Below, in pieces: positions 7,101 to 16,275 of a DNA stretch of 55,775 nt. The notes below the pieces were generated by a model. It was not told the origin of the DNA, made no database searches, and worked only from the letters and a program-made list of their open reading frames with translations. The DNA is from an uncultured Eubacteriales bacterium (GTDB lineage: Bacteria > Bacillota > Clostridia > Oscillospirales > Oscillospiraceae): contig CABQNH010000010.1 in the NCBI GenBank assembly GCA_902465435.1, forward strand, positions 1 through 55,775, given 5' to 3'. Numbering within the stretch: the first letter of the stretch is position 1; every line of letters begins with the position of its first letter. Both the position numbers and the translations under genes were made by a program.

Positions 7101-8375
7101 ATGAGCCTGCTTAACCGGTTATCGGCTTGGAATTCCAAAAGCAAGAACGCCCCAGTCACGGATTTAAAGGTTGGCGAAATCATCCAGCTCGGTTCATACC
7201 CCCAATTAGGGGATACGCCGTCTGCCGTTGCATGGATCGTGATCCATATTCAAGACGGCAAGGCTCTTTTGCTATCCAAATACGCTTTGATCACTGCAGG
7301 ATATTGCGACCCTGAACGAAAAAGCATTCGTGAATTAGAATGGAAAAACTCCTTGGCAAGGAAAGTCTGCAAAAAATTCTGTGAAGAGTGCTTTTCTCCG
7401 GCAGAGCAGGCGCTGCTTTGTAAAAAGCAAATTTCTCAGGGCGGATCCGAAGAGGACTGCACGGATTATGTTTTCCTGTTGTCAGAAGAGGAGGCCGTCC
7501 GTTACCTTCCTTCCACAGAGCAAAGGAAATGTGCGCCAAGTCCCGCTGCAAAGGCAGCGGGAGCCAGCTTAGGCTGGACAAACGACACGAAAAAATATAC
7601 GTCCTGGTGGCTCCTGCCGGAATGCAGAGACCTTGACGCAGGATATATTTTGATTCCCGGCGCGAACGAAAAGTATACTCGAGAAATATACCCAAAGGCT
7701 GTGTTTCAGACCGGCGAAATTCAGTTTCACAGCAGAAACGGATACCACATCGATTTTACGATCCGGCCATGCATTCAGATTAGCATTGAGGAATATCAAA
7801 AATACCGGTGGAACTACAAATCCGGGGACGAGGAGATGCATAGCTCCAGCGATTTTTCCATAAAAGAGAATCCCCAGGGCATGTCTCAGGACATCACAAT
7901 AAAAAAGAACGCATCCGGCATTTTGCAGGAGCTTGACGTTCCGCAAGAGGTAAAGCTGCAAGCGACAGTATCTCCTCATAAGGTATATGGAGGACAAGCT
8001 TATTCCCTGCCCTATATTAAGCAATATGACAGCAGGAAGCGAGAGCATCGTCCTGGAGCCAGAACCGCAAGCTACGATCAATCCCTGCAAACATGGAGAC
8101 TTACCATTCAATTAGATGACGCGGGAATATGGTTCCTTTCCGTGTTTGTAGGAAGCGACGGAGCATTCAAAAAATATTCCATTGATCAGGAAACCGCTTC
8201 CGATTCACATTATGAATTCTACGATGAATCGGGACTTCGGGAGAAAATTTATCGTCCCGGTGATGAACATAAATACCTTGCCGAGGTTTTGATAGGATAT
8301 GTAAATAAATACGGCGGAGATCACCTTGTCGCAGAACTGCGTCCATGGATTAAGGCTGAGTACCATTTTGACTAA
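7101..8375 (+). CDS. DUF6273-like domain protein
   Basis: This is a 424-residue soluble protein. Residues 22-240 resemble the DUF6273 type: a start like VGEIIQLGSYPQ, a WIVIHIQDGKALLLSKYAL strand pair, a Cys-rich helical stretch, YVFLLSEEEAV, and the closing WWLLPECRD and HIDFTIRPCIQI blocks. Residues 250-424 are hydrophilic and unrecognised, ending in YGGDHLVAELRPWIKAEYHFD. There is no signal peptide or membrane segment. Its ATG lies directly on the rlmCD stop with GGGAGG just inside that gene, so translation is probably coupled. Function is unknown. A decayed partial duplicate follows. Confidence 0.7.
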   Translation: MSLLNRLSAWNSKSKNAPVTDLKVGEIIQLGSYPQLGDTPSAVAWIVIHIQDGKALLLSKYALITAGYCDPERKSIRELEWKNSLARKVCKKFCEECFSPAEQALLCKKQISQGGSEEDCTDYVFLLSEEEAVRYLPSTEQRKCAPSPAAKAAGASLGWTNDTKKYTSWWLLPECRDLDAGYILIPGANEKYTREIYPKAVFQTGEIQFHSRNGYHIDFTIRPCIQISIEEYQKYRWNYKSGDEEMHSSSDFSIKENPQGMSQDITIKKNASGILQELDVPQEVKLQATVSPHKVYGGQAYSLPYIKQYDSRKREHRPGARTASYDQSLQTWRLTIQLDDAGIWFLSVFVGSDGAFKKYSIDQETASDSHYEFYDESGLREKIYRPGDEHKYLAEVLIGYVNKYGGDHLVAELRPWIKAEYHFD

Positions 8376-8580
8376 TGCTTGCCGTCACGGGAAGGAAACT
8401 GAATGAGCCTCCCTAACCGGTTATCGGCTTGGAATTTCAAAAGCAAGAACGTCCCGGCCAAGGATTAAGCGAAATGGATACTCAAGAAATATACCCAAAG
8501 GCTGTGTTTCAGACTGGCGAAATTCAGTTTCACAGCAGAAACGGATACCACATCGATTTTACAATCCGGCCGGCAATTAT
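8376..8580 (+). pseudogene. Remnant tandem duplicate of the DUF6273-like gene
   Basis: The sequence at 8376-8402 repeats the last bases of rlmCD with few changes. From 8403 it repeats the first 60 bases of the 7101 gene (MSLPNRLSAWNFKSKN). It then jumps across about 500 bases to the region encoding EIYPKAVFQTGEIQFHS and HIDFTIRP. The frame closes at a TAA (8466-8468) after about 21 codons. Identity is higher in the second block than in the first. It is a tandem duplication that later suffered an internal deletion and is not expected to make a protein. Confidence 0.85.
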
Positions 8581-8645
8581 AGCAGATGTACACAAGCTCG
8601 TTCAATGCATGCAGTTATCATAACGCAGAACCCATAAACGCAAGA

Positions 8646-8687
8646 AATCCCGCTTCTGCCGCCGTAAAGGTCGGCCGAAGCGGGATT
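8646..8687 (-). terminator. Terminator after ABC exporter permease
   Basis: AATCCCGCTTC and GAAGCGGGATT form an 11 bp outer stem with further inner pairing. The minus strand continues into TTTCTTGCG. It lies nine bases beyond the permease stop codon. Confidence 0.65.
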
Positions 8688-8695
8688 CCTCCTCT

Positions 8696-11173
8696 TTATT
8701 CTACAGACTTCAATGCTTCCGTCAGACTGATGCGTCCGAGCTTTTTCCTCATGACAAGGTCGACCAAAAGCGCGAAGGCAAAGGTCAGCGCAATCCCGGC
8801 CACATAGCTAAGCGCCGAGATGCGGACATCAAACGAGACAATGTCGATATCGATCAGCAGCATGACATAGTGCAGGAGCGCATAGCCGAAAAACAGGCCG
8901 ACAAATGCGCCGATCGCCGTCAAAATCAGGTTTTCCCGGAATACATAGCTGCCTGCCTCCGACGGATAAAAGCCCAGCACCTGAATCGTCGCGATCTCCC
9001 GCTCGCGTTCCGTCAAATTGATATTGCTGAGATTAAACAGCACAATGAACGCCAGCGCCGCCGCGCTGGCAATGACCAGCACAACAATGGCATTCATACT
9101 GCCTAACATATCGTCGATGATGGTACGAAGATCCTGCGTGACCTCCACGGACGTCGCGCCATGCTCGTTCACCAGCTCAGATGCCGTTCTGTGAAGATTG
9201 GCCTGCGCTGTCTGCGCATAGGCGGTGCGGTAGCTTGCCTGCCTTCCCAGCGCCTGCGTGTAGGTTTCCTCCGTCATCAGAATGTAATTATATACATAGT
9301 TTTCAAAGATTCCACTGACCGGCAGCTGCACACTCTGCGTATCCGTGAGCTGGAGCGTCACGGTATCGCCGACGGAAATTCCCGCCTTCTCCGCAGCCTT
9401 TCGGCTGATGACCACGCTGCCGTCCGGCGGATAAGCCACGCGCTTTCCGTTCAGGTGCAGATCAAAAATCTGGGTGATTGCAGGGTCCGAGGCCGCGATC
9501 AGGTTCACGGAGGATGTGCCGGATTTGGAAGCAACGTCTACCGTATCCTTGCAGAAGAACACGCAGGCCGTCAGCTCGTCCGCCGTCTCCTGCACAAAGG
9601 CCTTCTGCTGCGCCTCGTCCATCGGCTCGCGGAAGGAGATGGTGTAATCATACTTCATGATCTTCCCGAACTGATCCTCTGCAATATTGCAGATCGAGTC
9701 GCGCAGGCCAAGGCCGGTCAAAACCAGCGCCGTGCACCCGCCGATGCCGAGTACCATCATAAACAGGCGCTTTTTATAGCGGAAAATATTGCGCGCCGTG
9801 ACCTTGTGCAGGAAGGAAAGCCGTTTCCAGACAAACGGAATATGCTCCAGCAGAATGCGCTTTCCGTTTGCAGGCGCGCGCGGCCGCATAAGCTGCGCCG
9901 GAGCCTGCCGCAGCTGGCGGCGGCAGGAAATATAGGTCGTTCCTGCCGAGCAGCCCAGCGAGACAAGCAGCGAAACAGCGCCAAGCAAATAATCCGGGTG
10001 ATAAGACAGCGGCGCAAAGTCATAAAGGACGGAATAGCCGCGCCAAATGGCAAGCGGGAAAATCCATGAGCCGATCAAAAAGCCCGTCACGCCGCCGAGC
10101 AGCGCCGCGCTGCCGGAATAAAAGACATATTTCAGAACGACCGCGGAATAACCGATGGCGCGCAGCGTTCCGATCTGCGTGCGCTGCTCCTCTACCATAC
10201 GGGTCATCGTGGTCATGCAGACAAGCGCCGCAACCAGGAAGAAAAACAGCGGAAACACCTTGGAAACGCCGGCGACAATCGAGCTATCATTGTCAAAGCA
10301 AACATAGCCCGTGTTCGTATCGCGTCCCAGGACATAGGTCTCCGGCTCGGACAGGCCCGGGATCTGGGTGCTCGCGGCAAGCTCCGGCGTCACGCCATAG
10401 GCCTGCAGCATCGCTTCATAGCGAAGCTGCGCGCACTCCTGCAGCAGGGCTTGCACCGGCTCGCGCAGTGCGTCGATTTCCTTTTCATACGTCTTGGTAT
10501 AAATTCCGCCGCTTTTCTCAACCGTCAGGTAGAGATCCGTATAGCAATCCAGCGCAAAGCCGTCCGGCCGCAGATAGAGGAAGCCGGAAAGCGCACCACC
10601 GGGCAGCGTTGTCGTGCCGCGCTCGGTGTTGAGGTACAGCGGGCTGTCACACAGGCCGACAATGGTATAGCTCTTAAACGCGAAGCTGCGCTGCGTTTCC
10701 TCCGGATTTTCCTCCGCAAGCACAACCGTCGTGCCGATATCCTGCTCGGAAAAGCGCCTGCGGTCGGCAAGGCATTCGTCCCCGCGCGCAGGCATCCGCC
10801 CGGCAAAAAGCTGCAGCGTGTTGATGCGCTCCGAAATGGACAGCGCCTTATGCGCGCTCAGAGTGCCATCGTCCCGGCTGCGCAGGAAGTCCACGGCGTA
10901 AGCGCCCTCGGCGTCTGCAACGCCGGAAAGCGTCCGAAAAGCCGCCGCATCCTCCTCCGTCAGCCCCAGCGTGGAGACCAGACGAAAATCAAAAAATCCG
11001 TGCTCGTCAAAATACTCCTGCCCCGCGCGGATCATGGCAGGCTTGGCCGTGCGCAGGCCGCAAAAGAAGCCGACGCCCAAGGCAATGATCGCGAAAATGG
11101 CCAGATAGCGCCCCAGACTTCCGCGAACCTCGCGCACAATTGTTTTTGCGAACGCGCTATGCTTCCTCACCAT
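8696..11173 (-). CDS. FtsX/MacB-type ABC transporter permease
   Basis: This is an 825-residue inner-membrane permease of the FtsX-like class, which couples ATP use to mechanotransmission or export rather than uptake. It has an N-terminal membrane segment (YLAIFAIIALGVGFFCGLR), a large extracellular domain to about residue 290, and three helices ending near residue 420. A second membrane segment (LFMMVLGIGGCTALVLTGLGL), a second extracellular domain and three C-terminal helices complete it. Its ATG overlaps the end of the ATPase gene by seven bases and has GAGGAG upstream, so the two are an operon. The substrate is unknown. No outer-membrane partner is expected in a Firmicute, and no two-component system is adjacent. 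Confidence 0.88.
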   Translation of the reverse strand: MVRKHSAFAKTIVREVRGSLGRYLAIFAIIALGVGFFCGLRTAKPAMIRAGQEYFDEHGFFDFRLVSTLGLTEEDAAAFRTLSGVADAEGAYAVDFLRSRDDGTLSAHKALSISERINTLQLFAGRMPARGDECLADRRRFSEQDIGTTVVLAEENPEETQRSFAFKSYTIVGLCDSPLYLNTERGTTTLPGGALSGFLYLRPDGFALDCYTDLYLTVEKSGGIYTKTYEKEIDALREPVQALLQECAQLRYEAMLQAYGVTPELAASTQIPGLSEPETYVLGRDTNTGYVCFDNDSSIVAGVSKVFPLFFFLVAALVCMTTMTRMVEEQRTQIGTLRAIGYSAVVLKYVFYSGSAALLGGVTGFLIGSWIFPLAIWRGYSVLYDFAPLSYHPDYLLGAVSLLVSLGCSAGTTYISCRRQLRQAPAQLMRPRAPANGKRILLEHIPFVWKRLSFLHKVTARNIFRYKKRLFMMVLGIGGCTALVLTGLGLRDSICNIAEDQFGKIMKYDYTISFREPMDEAQQKAFVQETADELTACVFFCKDTVDVASKSGTSSVNLIAASDPAITQIFDLHLNGKRVAYPPDGSVVISRKAAEKAGISVGDTVTLQLTDTQSVQLPVSGIFENYVYNYILMTEETYTQALGRQASYRTAYAQTAQANLHRTASELVNEHGATSVEVTQDLRTIIDDMLGSMNAIVVLVIASAAALAFIVLFNLSNINLTEREREIATIQVLGFYPSEAGSYVFRENLILTAIGAFVGLFFGYALLHYVMLLIDIDIVSFDVRISALSYVAGIALTFAFALLVDLVMRKKLGRISLTEALKSVE

Positions 11174-11868
11174 TCGATCTCCTCTATCGGCAGCGGCGCA
11201 GCATTCTCCTGAACGGAAACAATGTGCCCGGAACGCATCCGTACCACACGATCCGCCATCGCCGTCAGGGCGGAATTATGTGTAATAATCACGACGGTCA
11301 TTCCGTTCTTACGGCTTTGATCCTGAAGCAGCTGCAGGATTTGTTTTCCGGTCGCATAGTCCAGCGCACCGGTCGGCTCGTCGCAGAGCAGCAGGCGAGG
11401 ATTCTTCGCAAGGGCGCGCGCAATCGCGACCCGCTGCTGTTCGCCGCCGGAAAGCTGCGCGGGGAAATTATTCTGCCGATCGGCAAGACCGACGCTTTGC
11501 AGCACCTGCTCCGGAGACAGCGGCGCATCCACAAGCTGCGATGCGATCTCCACATTCTCCAGCGCGGTCAAATTCGGGATCAAATTGTAGAACTGAAATA
11601 CAAAGCCGATTTCCTCTCTGCGATAGGCGGCGCGCTGCCGTCGATTCAGCCGGGAGACGTCGCGTCCCTCCAGCAAAATGGTTCCCGAGGTCACCGTATC
11701 CATGCCGCCGAGCAAATTAAGCAGCGTTGTCTTTCCCGCACCGGACTGGCCGACGATCACGCAGATCTCGCCTTTCTCCATGGAAAAGCTGGCATCCTGC
11801 AGCGCCGGAATGGAAACGGATCCGGACTGGTAGGTCTTGCAGACTCCGGAAAGGGTTAAAAAGGACAT
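11167..11868 (-). CDS. ABC transporter ATP-binding protein (MacB/LolD type)
   Basis: This 233-residue cytosolic ATPase partners the overlapping permease. Walker A is GQSGAGKT (residues 40-47), then the Q-loop in GFVFQFYNLIPNLTALENV. The signature LSGGEQQR, Walker B LLLCDEP, the D-loop GALD and the switch histidine in VVIITHN follow. The FQFYNLIPNLTALENV block is typical of the LolD/MacB subfamily. ATG at 11868 is preferred; an in-frame GTG lies one codon earlier. A weak promoter with -10 TATACT is visible about 90 bases upstream on the minus strand. Confidence 0.93.
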   Translation of the reverse strand: MSFLTLSGVCKTYQSGSVSIPALQDASFSMEKGEICVIVGQSGAGKTTLLNLLGGMDTVTSGTILLEGRDVSRLNRRQRAAYRREEIGFVFQFYNLIPNLTALENVEIASQLVDAPLSPEQVLQSVGLADRQNNFPAQLSGGEQQRVAIARALAKNPRLLLCDEPTGALDYATGKQILQLLQDQSRKNGMTVVIITHNSALTAMADRVVRMRSGHIVSVQENAAPLPIEEIEW

Positions 11869-12017
11869 CACTTCACCGCCTTAGTATCAATGTTCCGCAC
11901 GCCGAACCGCGCCAACCTCGCTCCGGGCTTCGCAGCGCGATCGATTCAGCCCGCACAGAATTACGGATATAGTATAGCGAAATTTCTGTCGCAAAAAATA
12001 AACGGTTTGTAAATTTT

Positions 12018-12049
12018 ACGCGCCCCGCAGATTGCTCTGCGAGGCGCGT
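12018..12049. other. Hairpin between alcohol dehydrogenase and ABC genes
   Basis: ACGCGCC/GGCGCGT with inner CGCAG/CTGCG forms a stable stem. Neither side has a T-run, so it is not a canonical terminator. It may still protect or end the dehydrogenase mRNA. Confidence 0.4.
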
Positions 12050-12101
12050 CATCGTGTCAAACGCTTTTCAGGTTCCGATCGTTTGCAGATTCGAGGAGCC
12101 G

Positions 12102-13265
12102 TTAGAGCGACGCCTGCAGAATCTCCAGAATATCCTCATATTCCAGCGGCGCCCACGCCTGATTCAGTCCCTCGTTCTCGGCAATGTGGCGCGCCATTTC
12201 TGCAAGACGCGTATCGTCAATGCCGACCTCGCGCAAATGCATCGGCAGCCCGAAGGACGCAAAGAGCGCATAAGTTTCCTCTATGGCCTTTTCCGCGATC
12301 TCCGTCTCCGGCAGCGCCGGATCGATTCCGAAAATCTGCGTGCCGAAGCGGACGAAGCGCTCGCGCGTCCGGTCGCAGAGGATATGGCGCATCCAGCGCG
12401 GCGTCAGAATTGCAAGTCCAACACCGTGGGTAATGTCATAGTAAGCGCTGAGCGCATGCTCCATGCCGTGGCAGGGCCAGCCGGAATAGCTGTTGCCAAT
12501 GGAGAGGATCCCGTTGCAGGCCAGCGAGCAATCCACCATGAATTCACCGCGCGCCGCCTCGTTTTCCGGCTGCTCCAGCGCAATTCTCGCGTTGGCGATC
12601 AGACTTTTGATTGCCGCCTCGCACATCCCATCTGCAAGCGCAGAGTGACTTGCGCAGAAATACTGCTCCATAATATGGTTGATTGCGTCGGCCGCGCCCG
12701 CTGCCGTCTGCCTTTTGGAGACGGAGAAGGTATACCGCGGATCCAGGATCGAAGCAACCGGGAACAGGTGCTCATCCAGATATCCGACCTTGTCGTTTGT
12801 CTGCGTGCGGGAAATGACACAGCCGCAGTCATACTCCGAACCGGTCGCGGCCAGCGTCAAAACGTCCACGATCGGCAGGGCGCGCGTCGCCTTTGCCTGA
12901 TAGGTAATAAGCTCCCACGGCTCACCGTCATAGCAGGCCCCCGCGGCAATTGCCTTGGAGCAGTCAAGCACGCTGCCTCCGCCTACGGCAAGAATCGCGT
13001 CAATGCCATGCGTCTTGCAAAGGCGAACCCCCTCCAACACGCTGGGATCGTATTTCGGGTTCGGCTCGATGTCGGACAGCTCATAGACCTCAAAGTCACT
13101 CAGCAGCCGCCTGACCTCGTCATACAGTCCAATTTTTCGAATGCTGCCGCCGCCGTAGGTCAAAAGGATCCGTTTCCCAAGCGGCCGCAGCAGCTCCGGC
13201 AGATTGGCAATGGCGTTCCTGCCGAACACCAGCTTTGTCGGCGTATGATAGGTAAAGTTCTCCAT
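12102..13265 (-). CDS. Iron-containing (group III) alcohol dehydrogenase
   Basis: This is an NAD(P)-dependent reductase of aldehydes to alcohols, similar to the butanol dehydrogenase/YqhD group. The N-terminal domain carries GGGS motifs, including ILAVGGGSVLDCSKAIAAG. The C-terminal domain has the metal site: an Asp in ADAINHIMEQY, its His, and further His in WPCHGMEHALSAYYDITHGVGLAIL. Length, 387 residues, is normal. It follows the flavoprotein gene by 18 bases and shares its promoter. The pair may form a redox unit, but the physiological aldehyde cannot be told from sequence. Confidence 0.92.
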   Translation of the reverse strand: MENFTYHTPTKLVFGRNAIANLPELLRPLGKRILLTYGGGSIRKIGLYDEVRRLLSDFEVYELSDIEPNPKYDPSVLEGVRLCKTHGIDAILAVGGGSVLDCSKAIAAGACYDGEPWELITYQAKATRALPIVDVLTLAATGSEYDCGCVISRTQTNDKVGYLDEHLFPVASILDPRYTFSVSKRQTAAGAADAINHIMEQYFCASHSALADGMCEAAIKSLIANARIALEQPENEAARGEFMVDCSLACNGILSIGNSYSGWPCHGMEHALSAYYDITHGVGLAILTPRWMRHILCDRTRERFVRFGTQIFGIDPALPETEIAEKAIEETYALFASFGLPMHLREVGIDDTRLAEMARHIAENEGLNQAWAPLEYEDILEILQASL

Positions 13266-13283
13266 GTGCGTTCTCCCTTCCTG

Positions 13284-13844
13284 TTACTTCAGCGCCTTGC
13301 CGTCGTGGAACGCCTTGCCCACAACCTCGCCGAGCACAACATAAGCATTATTAAACGGATCAAACGTGATCGGCTGCGCCTTTTCCACATCGACATGCCC
13401 CGCCGCGTCCAGCACCCGCTCGTCCACGCTGACGTTCACGATCTCCCCGACCAGGCGGCCGGTACTCGGGTCATAGCTTCTCAGGCGGCACTCTACGGCA
13501 ATGGGCAGCTCCTCAATCAGCGGCGCGTCAACAAATTCCGACTTCACAGCATGGAATCCGGCTCGTGCAAACTTATCCTGCACCTGATTTCCAGACACCA
13601 GTCCGACGTAATCGCAGGCCGCCGTGTGCGCTGCATCGGCCATACTGACCGTGAACGCTTTGCGCTGCAGCAGGTTCTTCGTTGTCTTATGCCCGGCACT
13701 AATGCACATTGAAATCTCGTCGCTGTCGCTGATTCCGCCCCATGCCGCGTTCATCGCGCACGGCGTTCCCGCCTCGTCATAAGCAGCAAGGATCAAAACC
13801 GGCTGCGGATAGGTATAGGGCTTCGCGCCAAAATTCTTTCTCAT
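13284..13844 (-). CDS. Flavin reductase-like split-barrel flavoprotein
   Basis: The product resembles the flavin reductase / FMN-binding split-barrel family. The N-terminus MRKNFGAKPYTYPQPVLILAA leads into AMNAAWGGISDSDEISMCIS, the flavin-contact region. The HKTTKNLLQRKAFTVSMA segment and a C-terminal VGEIVNVSVDERVL strand are also family-like. There is no signal peptide. The start at 13844 has GGAGG eight to nine bases upstream and matches the family start; an in-frame ATG further upstream (13904) lies in poor context. It is first in an operon with the iron alcohol dehydrogenase. Its role is probably FMN-dependent reduction, with unknown substrate. Confidence 0.85.
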   Translation of the reverse strand: MRKNFGAKPYTYPQPVLILAAYDEAGTPCAMNAAWGGISDSDEISMCISAGHKTTKNLLQRKAFTVSMADAAHTAACDYVGLVSGNQVQDKFARAGFHAVKSEFVDAPLIEELPIAVECRLRSYDPSTGRLVGEIVNVSVDERVLDAAGHVDVEKAQPITFDPFNNAYVVLGEVVGKAFHDGKALK

Positions 13845-13904
13845 GTCGTGTTCCTCCATTTCTGCAGCACGCCGATCGCAGCGCCCCGCTTTGTATGATT
13901 TCAT

Positions 13905-13933
13905 TATATATCTTGAAGTCCACTTTAAGTCAA
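13905..13933 (-). promoter_or_regulatory. SigA-type promoter for flavoprotein-alcohol dehydrogenase
   Basis: Minus-strand -35 TTGACT (13928-13933) and -10 TATATA (13905-13910) with a 17-base spacer lie about 60 bases before the start at 13844. Confidence 0.7.
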
Positions 13934-14245
13934 CCGGTCAAATGAAAACAATTTGTAACATTCCCATTGCGTTTCTTGTCCCGCTTCAAAGCGGCACAGC
14001 GCTGCACTGTCTGGACTGCAGCATATTGCCTTCCAATTCTGCGCTTCCCGGCAGTGATGCTCCGCCGCCGGCCGTCTGTGGAAAAGGAAGCCGGAAACTC
14101 GCACCACTTGTCTCTTTCCGTTCCATTTACACTCTCATTCATTTCACAAACGTTGCCAGCACTTTCTCAATCGTATTTGTATTAATTGCATAAAATTCGA
14201 ATACAAATTTATAATTGGTCTCCCATCCATTTCACTGCTTCCCAC
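13934..14245. other. Intergenic region between divergent promoters
   Basis: This A+T-richer stretch separates the flavoprotein promoter from the gntR promoter. I see no convincing gene, repeat or terminator in it. Short frames occur but lack ribosome sites. Operators for the adjacent GntR regulator may lie here, though I cannot point to a clear GT-N-TA-N-AC dyad. Confidence 0.4.
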
Positions 14246-14274
14246 TTGAAATGAACCAGTCGTTCTGCTATAAT
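14246..14274 (+). promoter_or_regulatory. SigA-type promoter for GntR regulator
   Basis: -35 TTGAAA (14246-14251) and a perfect -10 TATAAT (14269-14274) are separated by 17 bases and lie about 40 bases upstream of the start. Confidence 0.8.
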
Positions 14275-14315
14275 AAGAATACAATTGGTAATGTTTCTAA
14301 TTTTAGGGTGAAAGT

Positions 14316-15074
14316 GTGGCGATATCGATGGGCAATATGCAAGGCGGAAAACCAAAATACATCTGGCTGATCCAGCAGCTTAGCGAATTGCTGGATTTAC
14401 TTCAGGCGAACGGAGAAAACTGCATTCCATCTGAACGGGAGCTTTGCACAAGCTATCAGGTCAGCCGCATTACCGTCCGGCGCGCGTTGGCTGAGCTGGA
14501 GGCACGCGGTAAAATTTATCGCATACAGGGCAAGGGCGCTTTTGTCAACAAGGAAAAGCTCACGCCTGTTACGCAGCTTGTCGGCTTCGCCGAGGATATG
14601 CAGAAACGGCGGATTCCTAGCAGCTCGCGCATTTTAGCGCTGGAGGTTGTTCTGGCACTGCCGCGAATCGCCGACTCCCTGCAGGTTGCCGTAAACACGC
14701 CGGTCGTTCTTCTCAAGCGGCTGCGTCTGAATAATGGGCTGCCTATCTCAATTGAAACCTGCTATCTGCCCGAGCAAATCGGCGCGGTCGTCCGGGCGCA
14801 TATCACGGACAACGCCTCCTTATACGATGTTCTGCGGGAAAAGTGCGGCATCATACCGTTCTCCGCCGAGCAGAGCTTTTCTGCCGGCGACCTTCAACCG
14901 TGGGAGCAGGCGCTTCTTGGCGATGACGCACCGTCCTACGCCCTGTGCTGCACGCGGAAAACCTATGAGGAAAACGGTCGCCCCATTGAATATGTCGAGA
15001 CAAAATTTCGCGGCGACGGCTACCAATATCCCATCCATATGCAGGCCGTCCGCATGGATCCGCCCGGCGTTTGA
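14316..15074 (+). CDS. GntR/HutC-family transcriptional regulator
   Basis: A winged-helix DNA-binding domain spans about residues 15-85, with PSERELCTSYQVSRITVRRALAEL as the recognition helix region and GKGAFV in the wing. A UTRA-type ligand-binding domain (residues 95-250) follows, with the PISIETCYLP block and a terminal YVETKFRGDGYQYP strand. Most HutC-type members bind sugar phosphates or amino-acid-derived ligands. The proposed start is GTG at 14316, seven bases after AGGG; ATG at 14328 is too far from that site. It stands alone and is convergent with pta. Its targets are not evident here. Confidence 0.9.
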   Translation: MAISMGNMQGGKPKYIWLIQQLSELLDLLQANGENCIPSERELCTSYQVSRITVRRALAELEARGKIYRIQGKGAFVNKEKLTPVTQLVGFAEDMQKRRIPSSSRILALEVVLALPRIADSLQVAVNTPVVLLKRLRLNNGLPISIETCYLPEQIGAVVRAHITDNASLYDVLREKCGIIPFSAEQSFSAGDLQPWEQALLGDDAPSYALCCTRKTYEENGRPIEYVETKFRGDGYQYPIHMQAVRMDPPGV

Positions 15075-15126
15075 GCGCGCAGCGGGACTTGTTTTCTTTC
15101 CGGAATACATTTCGCAGAAAACGGAA

Positions 15127-15159
15127 GCAGCCGCGCGGGATTTGATCCCGCGCGGCTGC
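15127..15159. terminator. Bidirectional terminator between gntR and pta
   Basis: GCAGCCGCGCGGGA is perfectly inverted after a TTTGA loop (14 bp stem) and followed by TTCATTCTATTTT on the plus strand. It separates convergent genes. Confidence 0.85.
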
Positions 15160-15186
15160 TTCATTCTATTTTCTGATTGCTGAGAA

Positions 15187-16197
15187 TTATGCCATGCCTG
15201 CGGTGATGATTGCCATCTTATAGACCTCGTCGGCATTGCAGCCGCGGGAGAGGTCGTTAATCGGCGCGTTGAGTCCCTGCAGAATCGGGCCGTAAGCCTC
15301 AAATCCGCCAAGGCGCTGCGCAATTTTGTAGCCGATATTGCCCGCCTCGATGCACGGGAAAATGAAGGTATTGGCATAGCCGGCGACCTTGCTGCCCGGG
15401 AACTTGAGCTGACCGACGACCGGAGAGACCGCCGCGTCAAACTGCATTTCGCCGTCAATAGCAAGCTCAGGCGCAAGCTCCTTTGCCTTTGCCGTAGCCG
15501 CCTGCGACAGCGCCACCGTGCCGCCCTTACCGGAGCCCTTGGTAGAGAAAGAGAGCATAGCGACCTTCGGCTCGATGCCAAAGAACTCTGCGGTGCGTGC
15601 GGATTCTACGGCGACCTCCGCCAGCTTTTCCGCAGCGGTAAAGGTCACATTGCCTTCCTTGTCGACGCTGTCCTCATAGGAAATGTTGATAGCGCAATCG
15701 CCCATGCAGAGCTTCTCCGTTCCATTCTTACCTTCGCGGCAGAGGATGAAGCTGGAGGAAACAAGGTGCGCGCCCTTGCGCGTCTTAACGAGCTGCAGCG
15801 CCGGACGGACGGTATCGGCCGTCGAATAGGTCGCGCCGCCCAAAAGCGCATCGGCTTTGCCCGTCTTGACCAGCATCGTGCCAAAGTAGTTGCCCTTCTG
15901 CAGCGCAGCGCGGCAATCCTCCTCGGACATTTTGCCCTTGCGCAGCTCGACCATCTTGGCAACCATTTCGTCCATACCGGCGTAGTGCTTCGGATCGATG
16001 ATCTCAGCCCCGGTAATGTCAAAGCCGCCCTCGGCAGCCTTGGCCTTCACCGTGTCCATCTCTCCGATCAGGATCACATCCATGAGATCGTCGTGCAGCA
16101 GCCGGGACGCCGCTTCTAAAATTCTTGCGTCGTGGCCTTCGGTGAAAACGATCGTGCGGCGTGTCGCCTTGAGCGCCGCAATCAGCTTAGTAAACAT
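15187..16197 (-). CDS. pta: Phosphate acetyltransferase
   Basis: The enzyme interconverts acetyl-CoA and acetyl phosphate in acetate fermentation. The 336-residue length fits the short, single-domain clostridial form. Recognisable blocks are IVFTEGHDARILEAASRL at the N-terminus, DALLGGATYSTADTVRPALQ, AMLSFSTKGSGKG, GEMQFDAAV, and FPCIEAGNIGYKIAQRLGG with GPILQGLNAPINDLSRGC at the C-terminus. GGGAGG lies upstream of the ATG. ackA is not adjacent. It has its own promoter and a shared terminator, so it is monocistronic. Confidence 0.96.
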   Translation of the reverse strand: MFTKLIAALKATRRTIVFTEGHDARILEAASRLLHDDLMDVILIGEMDTVKAKAAEGGFDITGAEIIDPKHYAGMDEMVAKMVELRKGKMSEEDCRAALQKGNYFGTMLVKTGKADALLGGATYSTADTVRPALQLVKTRKGAHLVSSSFILCREGKNGTEKLCMGDCAINISYEDSVDKEGNVTFTAAEKLAEVAVESARTAEFFGIEPKVAMLSFSTKGSGKGGTVALSQAATAKAKELAPELAIDGEMQFDAAVSPVVGQLKFPGSKVAGYANTFIFPCIEAGNIGYKIAQRLGGFEAYGPILQGLNAPINDLSRGCNADEVYKMAIITAGMA

Positions 16198-16228
16198 TCG
16201 GAAACCTCCCGATTTTTAATTTCAACTT

Positions 16229-16257
16229 ATTATACCTCTGTTTTTCGCTTCTTTCAA
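16229..16257 (-). promoter_or_regulatory. SigA-type promoter for pta
   Basis: Minus-strand -35 TTGAAA (16252-16257), 17-base spacer and perfect -10 TATAAT (16229-16234), about 30 bases before the pta start. Confidence 0.8.
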
Positions 16258-16275
16258 GGCGAAAAACGGAAAATT

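Noticed and set aside
12018..12049. Hairpin as intrinsic terminator of the alcohol dehydrogenase
   Set aside because: Neither strand has a T-run after the stem; kept only as an unassigned hairpin.
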